Below the pieces are notes generated by a model. That model worked only from the letters and a program-made list of their open reading frames with translations, made no database searches and was not told the origin of the DNA. The position numbers and the translations under genes are program-made. A DNA stretch of 64,000 nucleotides. Origin: Opitutaceae bacterium (GTDB lineage Bacteria; Verrucomicrobiota; Verrucomicrobiia; Opitutales; Opitutaceae). Positions 1 through 9,337 of this stretch are shown here, in pieces. How positions within the stretch are numbered: the stretch's first letter is position 1; the number at the start of each line of letters is the position of its first letter. The DNA lies in the NCBI GenBank assembly GCA_016795545.1, contig JAEUGX010000068.1:1-64000 (forward strand), written 5' to 3'.

Positions 1-712
1 GATGCCACGTGCGGTTGTCCTGGTCGTACCGGTGCAGGCGGGTGGTGCGATCCCGGTAGACATAGCAGTAGGCAAGCTCGCCGTTGGGTCCGGCCCGCCA
101 GTTCAGGACCGTGCCGTCCCGGGGCGGAGCGTACACCTGCGAGGTTTCCGCGCTGCCGGCCGACCTGGAGGCGCGATCGGTTCGGATCTCGACCAGGCCC
201 TGGTCGCGTCCGCCGTCCCGACTGGATTGGCGGATCCAGACCAGGGCGCGGTTCGGCCGGGCCCGGGGGATGCCGACGAGCGTCGTGGCGTCATAGGCGT
301 TGAACTGGGTCTGCTTCCGGAGGCCGTCCCGCTGGATCGAGAAGAGGCCGAAGGCGTAGCGGTTCTCGCGGATGACGTTGTAGAGCAGCTGCTCGTCGGA
401 AACCCAGCGGAACGAGCTGATGTCGAGCTCTCCGTGGGCCTTCACCGCGGAGGCCGTGTTCCGGTCCAGGTCGTAGATCAGGAGCGAGTGACGCTCCTGC
501 TCGTCGGTGACGATGGCGCCGAAGTAGCGTCCGCCGGGTGCGAGCTTGAAGCTGCCGATCTGCGGTTCGCGGGCGAGCTCCTCGATGGTCAGGGCGGCGG
601 GGGGCGTGGAGGCCGGCCCGGGTGCCGGAGCCAGTAGTCCGGACAGCGCGAGGCAGGCGGCGGCCAGGTTCGTCCGGAACGGCCGCGGGCGGCGGGAGGC
701 GGGGTGGGGCAT
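1..712 (-). CDS. S9-type peptidase or alpha/beta hydrolase with beta-propeller, N-terminal part (runs off the left edge)
   Basis: An open reading frame begins at ATG 712 and stays open to base 1, so only about 237 N-terminal residues are visible. It opens with a signal-peptide-like stretch (residues 12-36, Leu/Ala-rich). Beta-propeller-like strands follow, of the kind seen ahead of prolyl oligopeptidase-like hydrolases: SFKLAPGGRYFGAIV, then LLIYDLD, then a tryptophan-containing repeat near residue 105. The catalytic domain would lie outside the window. The start is 5 bp after the dnaE stop, so the two are probably co-transcribed. The family assignment rests on the propeller pattern and leader only; another WD40/TolB-like secreted protein is possible. 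Confidence 0.6.
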   Translation of the reverse strand, partial: MPHPASRRPRPFRTNLAAACLALSGLLAPAPGPASTPPAALTIEELAREPQIGSFKLAPGGRYFGAIVTDEQERHSLLIYDLDRNTASAVKAHGELDISSFRWVSDEQLLYNVIRENRYAFGLFSIQRDGLRKQTQFNAYDATTLVGIPRARPNRALVWIRQSSRDGGRDQGLVEIRTDRASRSAGSAETSQVYAPPRDGTVLNWRAGPNGELAYCYVYRDRTTRLHRYDQDNRTWH

Positions 713-717
713 GGGGG

Positions 718-3700
718 CTAGCCGCGCTTGGCCCAGCGGCGGGTTTCCTTGAGTTCGGGGCGGCGGGCCTCGATGACGGTGCCGGCGACGGCGGCGTGCC
801 GGCGCAGTTCCTGGAAGGCCGCGGGGGACACGCGCCAGTTGAGGCTGGAGGCGACCTCGGCCACCGGGGCGACGCGGCCCTCGAAGGCGAAGGCCAGCTC
901 GATGCGGGTCTCGCCGCCGGCGCCGTCGAGGGTGGCGCGCAGCTGGCGGAGGAAATCGGGCGTCGCGGGGTGTTCCGGGCGGAGCACCCAGGTGAGGCGC
1001 CGGATGGCGCCGGGCAGGTAGGAGTCGAGCGGGTAGCACTCCTTGACGTTCAGCCGGGCGCCGTCGGGCCCGCGCATCACGGTGCCGAGCACGGCGACGG
1101 CGGTGTTCTCGGCCAGCGTGCGGCCGTGGCTCTCGAAGGCGTCGGCGTACATGTTGACCGCCACCGTCGCGCGCTTGCTGGCCAGGTTGAAGAACGCCCA
1201 CGGCCGGTTGTCCTTGCGCGAAAGCTTCTTGGTGATGCCCGAGGCGATGCCGCAGAGGCGGAATTCCATGCGGTCGCCCTCCTCCAGCACCTGCTCCTCG
1301 GTGTGGGTGGCGAGCGCCTCGGCCAGGCCGGCGAAGGCGTTCATCGGGTGGCCGGAAATGTAGAATCCCAGGAGTTCCTTCTCGAACTGGAGCCGGTTGG
1401 CGGCGGTGAGCCGGCGCTCGGGCGTCGCGGGCCCGGCGGCCTTGGCCTTGCGCGGCTCGCCGGCGGCGGCGCCGCCGCCGAAGTCGAGGCCGGCGTGGTC
1501 GTCGGGGCCGCCCGGGCCGGCGGCGACGGCCACGGGGGCGCGGCGGGTGTGGCGCAGCAGGCCGGCGAACTCGCGGGCCAGCTCGTCGGGCGCCGGGGGC
1601 GGGGCGCCGCCGGCGGTCTCGCCGAGGTCGAAGAGCATCGACTCGGCCGGCTCCGCGGGCTTCGCGGCGGGGACGTCCCGGCGCAGGGCCGGGTATTTCC
1701 GCTGCAGCTCGGCCAGCGCGGCCAGGGTGTCGTCGATCTGGGCGAAGAGCTCCTCGCGCACGGCGCCGCCGAAGTCGAACGCGCCGGTGGCCACCAGGTT
1801 CTCCAGAACCCGCTTGTTGATGGCCCGGGAGTCGGCGCGGAGGATGAAGTCGGCGAAGTCGCGGTACGGCCCGCGCGCCTCGCGCTCGGCCAGGATCTTC
1901 TGGGCGGCCTGTTCGCCGACGCCCTTGATGCCGGCCAGGCCGAAGCGGATGCTGCCCGTGCCGCCGGCGCCGGCGACGGGGGTGAACATCTCGCGCGACT
2001 CGTTGACGTCGGGCCCGAGCACCTTGAGGCCCATGGCCTCGCACTCGGCGATGAAATGCGCCACCTTCTCGGAGTTGCCGAGCTCGGAGCTGAGCATGGC
2101 GGCCATGAACTGCACCGGGTAGTTGGCCTTGAGGTAGCCGGTCTGGTAGCTGAGGACCGCGTAGGCCGCCGAGTGCGACTTGTTGAAGCCGTAGCCGGCG
2201 AACTTGTTCAGGATGTCGAAGATCGAGTCGGCGGTGCGGGCGTCGATGTTGTTCACCCGCTTCGCCCCCTCGACGAACTTGGCGCGCTCCTTGGCCATCG
2301 CCTCGGCGTCCTTCTTGCCCATGGCCCGCCGGAGCATGTCGGCGCCGCCCAGGGTGTAGCCGGCGATGATCTTGGCCGCCTCCATGACCTGCTCCTGGTA
2401 CACCATGACGCCGTAGGTCTCGCGGCAGACGTCCTCGAGCAGCCGGTGCGGGAACTTCACGGTGCTCGGGTCCTTCTTGCCGCGGATGTAGTCGGGGATC
2501 CAGTCCATGGGCCCCGGGCGGTAGAGCGCGATGAGCGCCACGATCTCGTCGATCGACGCCAGGCTGATCTGGCGGCAGAGGGCCTGCATGCCGCCGGACT
2601 CCAGCTGGAAGACGCCGGTGGTGCGGCCGGAGTTGAGCAGCGCGTAGGTCTTGGGGTCGTCGAAGCCGACGGCCTCGAGGTCGAACTTGGGGTCGGCGGT
2701 GCGGCGGACGTTGTCGACGGCGTCGGCGATGACCGTGAGGGTCTTGAGGCCGAGGAAGTCCATCTTCAGCAGCCCGAGCTTGCCGACGGCGTTCATGTCG
2801 TACTGGACGGTCACGTCGCCCTCCTGGAGGGTCAGCGGCACGAACTCGTCGAGGGGGCGGTCGGTGATGATGATGCCGGCCGCGTGCTTCCCGGTGTTGC
2901 GGACCATGCCCTCGAGGACGAGGGCCTGGTCGACGATCCGGCGCGCGGCGGGGTTGGCGGCGATCTCGCCGCGGAGCTCGGCGGACTTCTCGACGGCCTT
3001 GGCGAGCTCGATGTTCAGCTCGTCGGGGATCATCTTGGCCAGCCGGTCGGCCTCCACGTAGGGCAGGTCGTGGACGCGGGCGACGTCGCGGATGACCATC
3101 TTGGCGCCGAGGGTGCCGTAGGTGATGATGTTGGCGACGCAGTCCTTGCCGTATTTTTCGCGGACGTAGTCGATGACCTCGCCGCGGCGGCGCATGCAGA
3201 AGTCGATGTCGAAGTCGGGCGGCGAGACGCGCTCGGGGTTGAGGAAGCGCTCGAAGAGCAGCTTGAAGCGCAGGGGATCGAGGTTGGTGACGCGGAGCAG
3301 GTACGCCACGAGGCAGCCGGCGCCCGAGCCGCGGCCGGGGCCGACGGGGATGTCGTGGCGACGGGCCCAGTCGATGAAATCCCAGACGACGAGGAAGTAG
3401 TCGACGAACCCGGTCTTGTTGATGATCGCAAGCTCGTAGTCGAGGCGCTCGCAGAGCGTGCGGGCCAGCGCCGGGTCGGCGGCGCGGTCGGGCGCGCCGT
3501 AGTCGACCTGGTAGCGCTGCCGCAGGCCCGCGATGCAGAGCTCCTTCAGGTAGCCGGGCCGGTCGGTCTTGACCTCGGGCGGCAGGGGGTATTTCGGGTA
3601 GCGTTCGGAGCCCTTGGGGAAGGGGATGGCCAGGTCGCACATCTCCGCGACCAGTTGGGTGTTGGTCACCGCGGCCGGCAACTCGGCGAAGGCCTGGGCC

Positions 3701-4497
3701 ATCTCTGCGCGCGATTTCAGGAAGAACTGCGTGCCGCTGAAACGCATGCGGTCGGCATCGGCGATCTTGGCGCCGGTCTGGATGCAGAGCAGGGTGTCGT
3801 GCGGCCCGGAATCGGTGGCGCGGACGTAGTGGACGTCATTCGAGCAGACGACCTTCAGCCCGAATTCCTCCCCGAGCCGGAGCAGGCCGGGGATGATCTG
3901 CCGCTGCTCGGGGATGCCGTGGTCCTGGATCTCGACGAAATAGTTCTCGCGTCCGAAGATCTCGACGAACCGGCCGCAGGCCTGGCGGGCCTCGGACTCG
4001 CGGCCGTGCAGGAGGTGCTGCGGCACGAGGGAGGCCAGGCAGCCGGTGAACCCGATGAGTCCCTTGGCGTGGCGGGCGAGGGTCTCGAGGTCCGTGCGCG
4101 GCTTGTAGTAGAAGCCGCGGAGGTGGGCGTCGGACACCAGCTTCAGCAGGTTCTGGTAGCCGGTCAGGTCGCGGGCGAGCAGTCCGAGGTGGAAGATGTT
4201 CTTGCCCTCGTCGGAGCGGCCCTGGCGATCGAGGCGGGACTGCGCGGCCAGGTAAAGCTCGCAGCCGATCAGGGGCTTGATGCCCTTGGCCTTGGCCTGG
4301 TTGTAGAATTCGATGGCGCCGTAGAGATTCCCGTGGTCGGTCAGGGCGAGGGCCTTCATGCCCAGCTCCGTGGCGCGGTCCATGAGCCGGTCGATGCGGC
4401 AGGCGCCGTCGAGGAGGCTGTAGTCGCTGTGGACGTGCAGGTGGACGAAATTCTGGTCAGCGGAAGCCACTGAATCCGAAGGGAACTGCGCGCCCAT
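718..4497 (-). CDS. dnaE: DNA polymerase III subunit alpha (DnaE)
   Basis: Replicative DNA polymerase catalytic subunit, 1259 residues, somewhat longer than the E. coli protein (about 1160). The N-terminal PHP domain begins with HLHVHSDYSLLDGA (about residues 19-32) and TDHGNLYGA. The palm carries the PDFDIDF motif with the catalytic aspartates and the GPGRGSGAGCLVAYLL block before it. The HhH region and the C-terminal OB fold (KLSRKDNRPWAFFNL region) are present, so the gene is full length. The extra length lies mainly in an Ala/Pro-rich linker near residues 960-1030. ATG 4497 is used; it sits in the space divergent from rpsU. The S9-type gene follows 5 bp downstream. Confidence 0.97.
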   Translation of the reverse strand: MGAQFPSDSVASADQNFVHLHVHSDYSLLDGACRIDRLMDRATELGMKALALTDHGNLYGAIEFYNQAKAKGIKPLIGCELYLAAQSRLDRQGRSDEGKNIFHLGLLARDLTGYQNLLKLVSDAHLRGFYYKPRTDLETLARHAKGLIGFTGCLASLVPQHLLHGRESEARQACGRFVEIFGRENYFVEIQDHGIPEQRQIIPGLLRLGEEFGLKVVCSNDVHYVRATDSGPHDTLLCIQTGAKIADADRMRFSGTQFFLKSRAEMAQAFAELPAAVTNTQLVAEMCDLAIPFPKGSERYPKYPLPPEVKTDRPGYLKELCIAGLRQRYQVDYGAPDRAADPALARTLCERLDYELAIINKTGFVDYFLVVWDFIDWARRHDIPVGPGRGSGAGCLVAYLLRVTNLDPLRFKLLFERFLNPERVSPPDFDIDFCMRRRGEVIDYVREKYGKDCVANIITYGTLGAKMVIRDVARVHDLPYVEADRLAKMIPDELNIELAKAVEKSAELRGEIAANPAARRIVDQALVLEGMVRNTGKHAAGIIITDRPLDEFVPLTLQEGDVTVQYDMNAVGKLGLLKMDFLGLKTLTVIADAVDNVRRTADPKFDLEAVGFDDPKTYALLNSGRTTGVFQLESGGMQALCRQISLASIDEIVALIALYRPGPMDWIPDYIRGKKDPSTVKFPHRLLEDVCRETYGVMVYQEQVMEAAKIIAGYTLGGADMLRRAMGKKDAEAMAKERAKFVEGAKRVNNIDARTADSIFDILNKFAGYGFNKSHSAAYAVLSYQTGYLKANYPVQFMAAMLSSELGNSEKVAHFIAECEAMGLKVLGPDVNESREMFTPVAGAGGTGSIRFGLAGIKGVGEQAAQKILAEREARGPYRDFADFILRADSRAINKRVLENLVATGAFDFGGAVREELFAQIDDTLAALAELQRKYPALRRDVPAAKPAEPAESMLFDLGETAGGAPPPAPDELAREFAGLLRHTRRAPVAVAAGPGGPDDHAGLDFGGGAAAGEPRKAKAAGPATPERRLTAANRLQFEKELLGFYISGHPMNAFAGLAEALATHTEEQVLEEGDRMEFRLCGIASGITKKLSRKDNRPWAFFNLASKRATVAVNMYADAFESHGRTLAENTAVAVLGTVMRGPDGARLNVKECYPLDSYLPGAIRRLTWVLRPEHPATPDFLRQLRATLDGAGGETRIELAFAFEGRVAPVAEVASSLNWRVSPAAFQELRRHAAVAGTVIEARRPELKETRRWAKRG

Positions 4498-4695
4498 CGC
4501 TGGGCAAGCGTTAAAGCGTAAAGTTATTCACCCCGGGGATTTAGATTACTGCGTCCGGACTCGCAAGCCGGGCGGCCCGAAGCGCGCGGCCGGAGCCGCG
4601 GTGGGCCGCGGTGCGGAGAACAAAATTGGGGTTGACGGTGGCGGAGGGCGCTGGCTTCTTGCTCGTTTTCTCCACCGCCAATCCGTCCCTTTCCC

Positions 4696-4893
4696 ATGCC
4701 AATCGAGATCAAGATGCGTAAGAACGAGCCGATCGACCGTGCGCTGCGGCGCATGAAAAAGAAGCTCGAGCGCGAGAACATCATCAAGGACGTGCGCGCC
4801 AAGCGCTACAACGAGAAGCCCTGCGAGCGCCGCCGCCGCAAGGAGAAGGTCATGGCCTTCACCGCGATGCTGCGCCGCCGCTACGCGGAATAA
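4696..4893 (+). CDS. rpsU: 30S ribosomal protein S21
   Basis: Small basic protein of 65 residues matching bS21 in length and pattern: an N-terminal strand PIEIKMRKNEPIDRALRR, then a Lys/Arg-rich helix ending in RRRKEKVMAFTAMLRRR. It binds the 30S platform next to the 16S rRNA 3' end. The gene stands alone, divergent from dnaE, and is followed 25 bp after its stop by a strong intrinsic terminator, so it is probably a single-gene transcript. A TTGACG box at 4632-4637 could be its -35 element, but no convincing -10 was seen. Confidence 0.96.
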   Translation: MPIEIKMRKNEPIDRALRRMKKKLERENIIKDVRAKRYNEKPCERRRRKEKVMAFTAMLRRRYAE

Positions 4894-4918
4894 GCCGGCC
4901 TCACGTTGCACCGTTTCC

Positions 4919-4951
4919 GACCGGGCGCCGCAGGGTGTCCGGTCTTTTTTT
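4919..4951 (+). terminator. Rho-independent terminator of rpsU
   Basis: An 11-bp stem (4919-4929 with 4934-4944, two G-U pairs) with loop GCAG is followed directly by seven T residues (4945-4951). It lies just after the rpsU stop codon and before the next plus-strand gene, which is the textbook arrangement. Confidence 0.93.
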
Positions 4952-5024
4952 GGCCGCGGGGGGGCGGGCGCCGCCGGGGCGCCTTTACTTGCCGGCCCGA
5001 TCCTGTCCTAGTGGGCGCCAACGC

Positions 5025-5978
5025 ATGAAGCCGATCGTCGCCCTCTCCACCTGCTGGTGTTCGCACCGGCACCAGGACGGCTACGCGATGCTGCGCGAGA
5101 TGGCGGACCTGGGCTTCGCGTGGGTGGAGCTGAGCCACGGCATCCGGATCACGCTGGTCCCGGGCGTCCTGAAGGCGGTGGAGGAGGGCGTGGTCAAGGT
5201 CGCCTCCTGCCACAACTTCTGCCCGCTGCCGACCGGGGTGGCGCACGCCGCGCCGAACCTGTACGTGCCGTCGGCGCGCGATCCGCGCGAGCGGGACCAG
5301 TGGCTCCGGCACAGCCGGCGGACGATCGACTTCGCGCGGCAGGTGGGGGCGGCGAAGGTGGTGCTGCACCTGGGGGCGGTGGAATTCTCCTGGTTCAGCC
5401 CCGTGCGCAAGGTCGAGGCCTTCCTCGAGTCGCGGCCGGGCGCCGACCTCGGCGGCGACGAGGCCTACCGCCGGGCACTGGCCCGGGCGATGGACAAGCT
5501 GCGGGGGCGGATGCCGCCGTACTGGGAGAAAACGCTGGCCGGCCTGCGCGAGCTCCTGCCTTACGCGGCGGAGAAGGGCGTGCGGCTGGGCTTCGAGAAC
5601 CGGGAGAAGTTCGAGGAGCTGCCGCTCGACGACGCCCACCCGGCGCTGCTCCGCACGCTCGGCGCCCCGGAGGCCTGCGGCTACTGGCACGACACGGGCC
5701 ACGCGCACATCAAGCAGAACATGGCCCTGCTCGATCACCGCGCCCACCTCGAGGCCAACGCGGCGCGGGCGATCGGCTTCCACCTGCACGATGTCAGCGC
5801 CGAGGGGCGCGATCACCAGGCGATCGGCAGCGGCCGGATCGACTTCGAGATGGTCAGCGGCTTCTGGCGTCCGGAGCACACGCTCGTCATCGAACTGAGC
5901 CCGCGCCTGACGCCGGACGAGGTGCTGGCCTCGAAGCGGCGGGTGGACGACCTGGTCGCGGCCCGATTCGGCCGGTAG
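5025..5978 (+). CDS. Sugar phosphate isomerase/epimerase-like TIM-barrel protein
   Basis: 317 residues of the xylose-isomerase-like TIM-barrel (AP endonuclease 2) superfamily. The start chosen is ATG 5025 (MKPIVALSTCWCSHRHQDGY); upstream in-frame codons run into the rpsU terminator and read as low-complexity Arg/Pro. Visible family features are LGFAWVELSHGI (strand 1), AAKVVLHLG, GVRLGFENRE with the metal-binding Glu, CGYWHDTGHAH with Asp/His ligands, and a late GFHLHDVSAEGRDHQAIGSG block, which together supply the usual metal site. The substrate cannot be told from sequence. It is followed within 10 bp by the DUF3817 gene, so the two may be co-transcribed. Confidence 0.8.
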   Translation: MKPIVALSTCWCSHRHQDGYAMLREMADLGFAWVELSHGIRITLVPGVLKAVEEGVVKVASCHNFCPLPTGVAHAAPNLYVPSARDPRERDQWLRHSRRTIDFARQVGAAKVVLHLGAVEFSWFSPVRKVEAFLESRPGADLGGDEAYRRALARAMDKLRGRMPPYWEKTLAGLRELLPYAAEKGVRLGFENREKFEELPLDDAHPALLRTLGAPEACGYWHDTGHAHIKQNMALLDHRAHLEANAARAIGFHLHDVSAEGRDHQAIGSGRIDFEMVSGFWRPEHTLVIELSPRLTPDEVLASKRRVDDLVAARFGR

Positions 5979-5988
5979 CGCGCGCGTG

Positions 5989-6291
5989 ATGACCGGGCTC
6001 AGGACCAGCATCGGACGGCTGCGGGTGATCGGTTTCTGGGAGGCGGTGTCCTTCCTGTTGCTGCTGGGCGTGGCCATGCCCCTCAAGTATTTCGCCGGCG
6101 AACCCGGCGCCGTCCGCGTGGTCGGCCTGGTGCACGGCTTGCTGTTCATGCTTTACGTCGGGGCGGCCATCCAGGCCGCAGTCGAGCACCGGTGGACGTG
6201 GCGGCGCACGGCCGTGGTGCTCGTCGCGAGCCTGCTGCCCGCCGGACCGTTCGTGGTGGACGCCAAGCTGCTGCGTGAGCCGGCGCCGTAG
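5989..6291 (+). CDS. DUF3817-type small integral membrane protein
   Basis: About 100 residues with three hydrophobic segments (roughly 17-34, 45-62, 72-88). The pattern RVIGFWEAVSFLLLLGVAMPLKY, then VVGLVHGLLFMLY, is that of the DUF3817 family found fused to or beside transporters. ATG 5989 is immediately preceded in frame by GTG 5986, which could also serve as start. Its gene is 10 bp downstream of the TIM-barrel gene. Function unknown; inner-membrane location is inferred from hydropathy. Confidence 0.75.
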   Translation: MTGLRTSIGRLRVIGFWEAVSFLLLLGVAMPLKYFAGEPGAVRVVGLVHGLLFMLYVGAAIQAAVEHRWTWRRTAVVLVASLLPAGPFVVDAKLLREPAP

Positions 6292-6318
6292 GGAATCCCG
6301 CCGGGCCGCGGACGCCGG

Positions 6319-7407
6319 CTAGCGATCCAGCAGCTCGCGGATCCACCGCTTATGCGGACCGGAAAGCGTGAGGTGATCCAGCTGCGCGAGCGGCACCCAG
6401 CCGAGCGCCGGGTCCCGGGCGACGCGCGCGCGCAGCGCGGCGGAGGGTGGCACGGCGTAGATCGACTCCGTGATCTGGAAGCGGGTGATCGTCCGCCGCT
6501 TGACGGCCAGGAGGGAGGCCGGGACGACGTCGACGCCGAGTTCGGAGGCCTCCGGCAGTTCGTGAAGGCCGGCCAGGCGTTTCGCCCCGGCGTGGCTGCG
6601 GCGGAGCAGGAGCCGGCCGTCCTGCTGGCACCAGGCGCGGGCGACGGCCTTCCGCTCGACGGCCTTGGGCTTGAGCCGCGGGAGTCGCTCCGGCGAGCCG
6701 TCCGCACGGGCGGCGCAGAAGCCGGCGACCGGGCAGTCCGGGCATCGCGGGTTCTGGCGCAGGCAGACGGTCGCGCCCAGCTCCATCATGGCCTGGTTGT
6801 GGGTGCCGGGGTCGCTGCCGGCGATGAGGGCGTCGGCCAGCAGCGTGAAGTGCCGGGCGGCCTCGACCCCGTCGCGGAACAGGCGGGGCTCGGCGGTGAG
6901 GCGGGCCAGGATGCGGACCACGTTGCCGTCGACGCACGCGGCCGGCTCGCCGAACGCGATGCTGGTGATCGCCGCCGCCGTATAGGGTCCGATGCCCGGC
7001 AGTTCACGCCAGTCCGCCGGCGAACGCGGCGGCGCCGGGAGGGCCGCGAGCGCGTGCGCCAGGCGGTGCAGGTTGCGGGCCCGGGAATAGTAGCCAAGCC
7101 CCTCCCACAGCTTCATGACCCGATCCTCGGGCGCCGCCGCCAGCGCCGCGAAATCCGGCAGCGCGCGCAGCCAGCGGTCGAAGTAGGGCAGCACCGTCGC
7201 GACCTGCGTCTGCTGCAGCATGAACTCCGAGACGACCGTCTTGTACAGCGAGGGCGCCTCGCGCCAGGGCAGGCGGCGCTGATGCGCGCGGTACCAGGCG
7301 TGCAGGGCCCGCTGGAATTCCTGCCGGCGGGCGGGCAGGAGGGCGGACACGGCTTCTGCGTGTTTCCCGGAGGGACTTGCGGGCGGGGCGGGTCGCGGGA
7401 TCTGCAT
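6319..7407 (-). CDS. mutY: A/G-specific adenine DNA glycosylase MutY
   Basis: Removes A mispaired with 8-oxoguanine; 362 residues from ATG 7407. An in-frame extension to 7611 exists, but it overlaps the divergent rnhC gene and is not family-like. Seen in order: LPWREAPSLYKTVVSEFMLQQTQV with the catalytic Glu, the helix-hairpin-helix LPGIGPYTAAAI, the catalytic Asp in VDGNVVRIL, and the 4Fe-4S cluster cysteines with spacing C-X6-C-X2-C-X5-C (CLRQNPRCPDCPVAGFC). A C-terminal Nudix-like 8-oxoG recognition domain follows (WCQQDGRLLLRR to GLHELPE). Complete and ordinary for the family. Confidence 0.95.
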   Translation of the reverse strand: MQIPRPAPPASPSGKHAEAVSALLPARRQEFQRALHAWYRAHQRRLPWREAPSLYKTVVSEFMLQQTQVATVLPYFDRWLRALPDFAALAAAPEDRVMKLWEGLGYYSRARNLHRLAHALAALPAPPRSPADWRELPGIGPYTAAAITSIAFGEPAACVDGNVVRILARLTAEPRLFRDGVEAARHFTLLADALIAGSDPGTHNQAMMELGATVCLRQNPRCPDCPVAGFCAARADGSPERLPRLKPKAVERKAVARAWCQQDGRLLLRRSHAGAKRLAGLHELPEASELGVDVVPASLLAVKRRTITRFQITESIYAVPPSAALRARVARDPALGWVPLAQLDHLTLSGPHKRWIRELLDR

Positions 7408-7497
7408 GGCCGGAGCGGTTTCGCCAAGAAGACGGGCCCGAAGGCGGCGCGCCACTTTTTTGTGTGTTTTTTGGCCGTTTTCTGACCATGTAGCGGC

Positions 7498-8505
7498 ATG
7501 GCCAGAACGCCGGACTCGGACGCCGAGGCACCCAAGAAGATCACGACCTACACCCTCAAGCTCGACGACGGGCAGATGGAGAAACTGCGCGCCGCGTGTG
7601 CGGCGAAGCACTGGGAAGGCGTGGAGGTGCCGTATGCGCGCTTCGCGTTCAAGGGGCCGAAGGTGAACGTGACGGCCTACACCAGCGGGAAGGTGGTGGT
7701 GGCCGGGAAGGAGACGGAGGATTTCGTGCAGAACGTGATCGAGGCGGAGGTCACCGGCGCGCCGAAGCTCGGCTATGACGAGGTGCTACACCCGGATTGG
7801 TACGAGCCGCACGCGGGCCTGGATGAGAGCGGCAAGGGCGACCTGTTCGGGCCGGTGGTCGCGGCGACGGTGATCGCGGACGGCGACGCCGTGCGGACCT
7901 GGCTGCAGGCGGGGGTGCGGGACAGCAAGACGGTCGTGGACACGCAGATCCTCAAGCTCGACGAGCTGATCCGGGACACGCCGGGGGTGGTGGTGGAGAC
8001 GACCTACTGCGGGATGCCCAAGTACAACGAGCTGATGGCCAAGCCGTATGCCAGCCTGAACCGGCTGCTCGCCTGGCAGCACGCGACGGCGTTGGCGGAG
8101 GCCCTGAAGAAGAAATGGGTGCCGCGCGGGCTGCTCGACCAGTTCTCCAAGGAGCCGCTGGTGCAGCGGGAACTGAAGAAGAAGGGCCTGGAGCGGTTCG
8201 ACCTCGCGATGCGGACCAAGGCGGAGGAGGACCCGGTCGTCGCGGCCGCGTCGATCGTGGCACGGGCGGAGTTCGTGCGCTGCCTGCAGGAGCTGTCGCG
8301 CCGTTTCGGCGCCAGGCTGCAGAAGGGGGCGGGGGCGCAGGCGAAGGCGCAGGCGGCGGAACTCGTGCGGAAACTCGGGGCGCGCGCCCTGGGCGATTTT
8401 GCCAAGCTGCATTTCCGGACGTCGTACGAGGTCGTAGCCGAGGCCGGCAAGCTCGACGAGCTGCCGCTGCCGGTGCCGAAGGAAAAGACGGAGTGGCGGC
8501 GGTAG
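7498..8505 (+). CDS. rnhC: Ribonuclease HIII
   Basis: 335 residues. An N-terminal RNase HIII-specific substrate-binding domain (about residues 15-90, TYTLKLDDGQMEKL, then KGPKVNVTAYTSGKVVVAGK) precedes the RNase H fold. The first active-site motif is GLDESGKGDLFGPVV, the DESGKGD form that distinguishes HIII from HII; further acidic residues follow at VRDSKTV and in the AEEDPVVAAASIVARAEF block. It degrades RNA in RNA:DNA hybrids. It is divergent from mutY across 90 bp with two T-tracts, and is followed 46 bp later by rnhB. Confidence 0.94.
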   Translation: MARTPDSDAEAPKKITTYTLKLDDGQMEKLRAACAAKHWEGVEVPYARFAFKGPKVNVTAYTSGKVVVAGKETEDFVQNVIEAEVTGAPKLGYDEVLHPDWYEPHAGLDESGKGDLFGPVVAATVIADGDAVRTWLQAGVRDSKTVVDTQILKLDELIRDTPGVVVETTYCGMPKYNELMAKPYASLNRLLAWQHATALAEALKKKWVPRGLLDQFSKEPLVQRELKKKGLERFDLAMRTKAEEDPVVAAASIVARAEFVRCLQELSRRFGARLQKGAGAQAKAQAAELVRKLGARALGDFAKLHFRTSYEVVAEAGKLDELPLPVPKEKTEWRR

Positions 8506-8551
8506 GCCGCTCGCGTCTTGCATGGCGGCCGGGCGTCCTTACAACCCCGGC

Positions 8552-9310
8552 ATGGCTAAACGACGCCAGCTCCGCGGGTTCGACCTGAAGCAGATGGTTG
8601 GCTTCGGCGGGCTCATCGGCGTCGACGAGGCCGGCCGCGGGGCCCTGGCGGGTCCGGTGGTGGCGGCGGCGGTGCTGGTGACCTCCGACTTCCTCGAGAG
8701 CCGCTGGGCGGTCGGCAAGTCCGGCCGGGTCAATGACTCCAAGCAACTGACGGCGGCGGAACGGGAGGAGCTGTGGCATGAGTTCGAGGGCCTGGTCGCC
8801 GAGGGCCAGATCCACGCCAACTTCGGGGCGGCCACGGTGGCCGAGATCGAAACGGCCAACATCCTCGGGGCGACGAAGCTGGCCATGCGGCGGGCGCTGG
8901 AAGGCATCTACCCGCCCTCCGCCTTCGAGCAGAAGGACGAGCCCGACCTGTTCGCCAGCGAGGCGGAGAAGGCGGCCTTCACGCCGACGGTGTCGTGCCG
9001 GATCCTGATCGACGGGCTGCCGCTGCGCCATTTCCCGTACCCGCACCAGGGCGTGGTGAGCGGCGACGCCCGTTCGCTGTGCATCGCCATGGCCTCGATC
9101 ATCGCCAAGGTGACCCGGGACCGGCTGATGGACGAGCTGGACCAGGCGCATCCCGGCTACGGCTTCGGCCAGCACAAGGGGTACGGCACGGAGGAGCATC
9201 GCGAGGCCATCCTGCGGCTCGGGCGCTGCGCGGTGCACCGCGACAGCTTTCTCCGCAAGCTCTTCGCCCAGCCCCGCGACCTCGAGGGCCAGATGATACT
9301 GTTTGATTGA
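8552..9310 (+). CDS. rnhB: Ribonuclease HII
   Basis: 252 residues from ATG 8552; an upstream in-frame ATG at 8522 adds ten residues. The type 2 RNase H motif IGVDEAGRGALAGPVV gives the first two catalytic acids, NDSKQL follows, and SIIAKVTRDRLMDEL plus YGFGQHKGYGT gives the C-terminal signature. A roughly 35-residue insertion (PSAFEQKDEPDLFASEAEKA region) sits before the SCRILIDGLPL strand. It cleaves 5' of ribonucleotides embedded in DNA. It lies directly downstream of rnhC, so both type 2 RNase H paralogues are adjacent. Confidence 0.93.
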   Translation: MAKRRQLRGFDLKQMVGFGGLIGVDEAGRGALAGPVVAAAVLVTSDFLESRWAVGKSGRVNDSKQLTAAEREELWHEFEGLVAEGQIHANFGAATVAEIETANILGATKLAMRRALEGIYPPSAFEQKDEPDLFASEAEKAAFTPTVSCRILIDGLPLRHFPYPHQGVVSGDARSLCIAMASIIAKVTRDRLMDELDQAHPGYGFGQHKGYGTEEHREAILRLGRCAVHRDSFLRKLFAQPRDLEGQMILFD

Positions 9311-9337
9311 AGGCCCGCCTCGCTATTGTTTCGCGCC

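Noticed and set aside
622..4473. 1283-codon plus-strand reading frame opposite dnaE
   Set aside because: Complementary-strand shadow of a GC-rich gene; composition is Val/Gly/Leu/Glu-rich without any domain, while the minus strand encodes a full DnaE.
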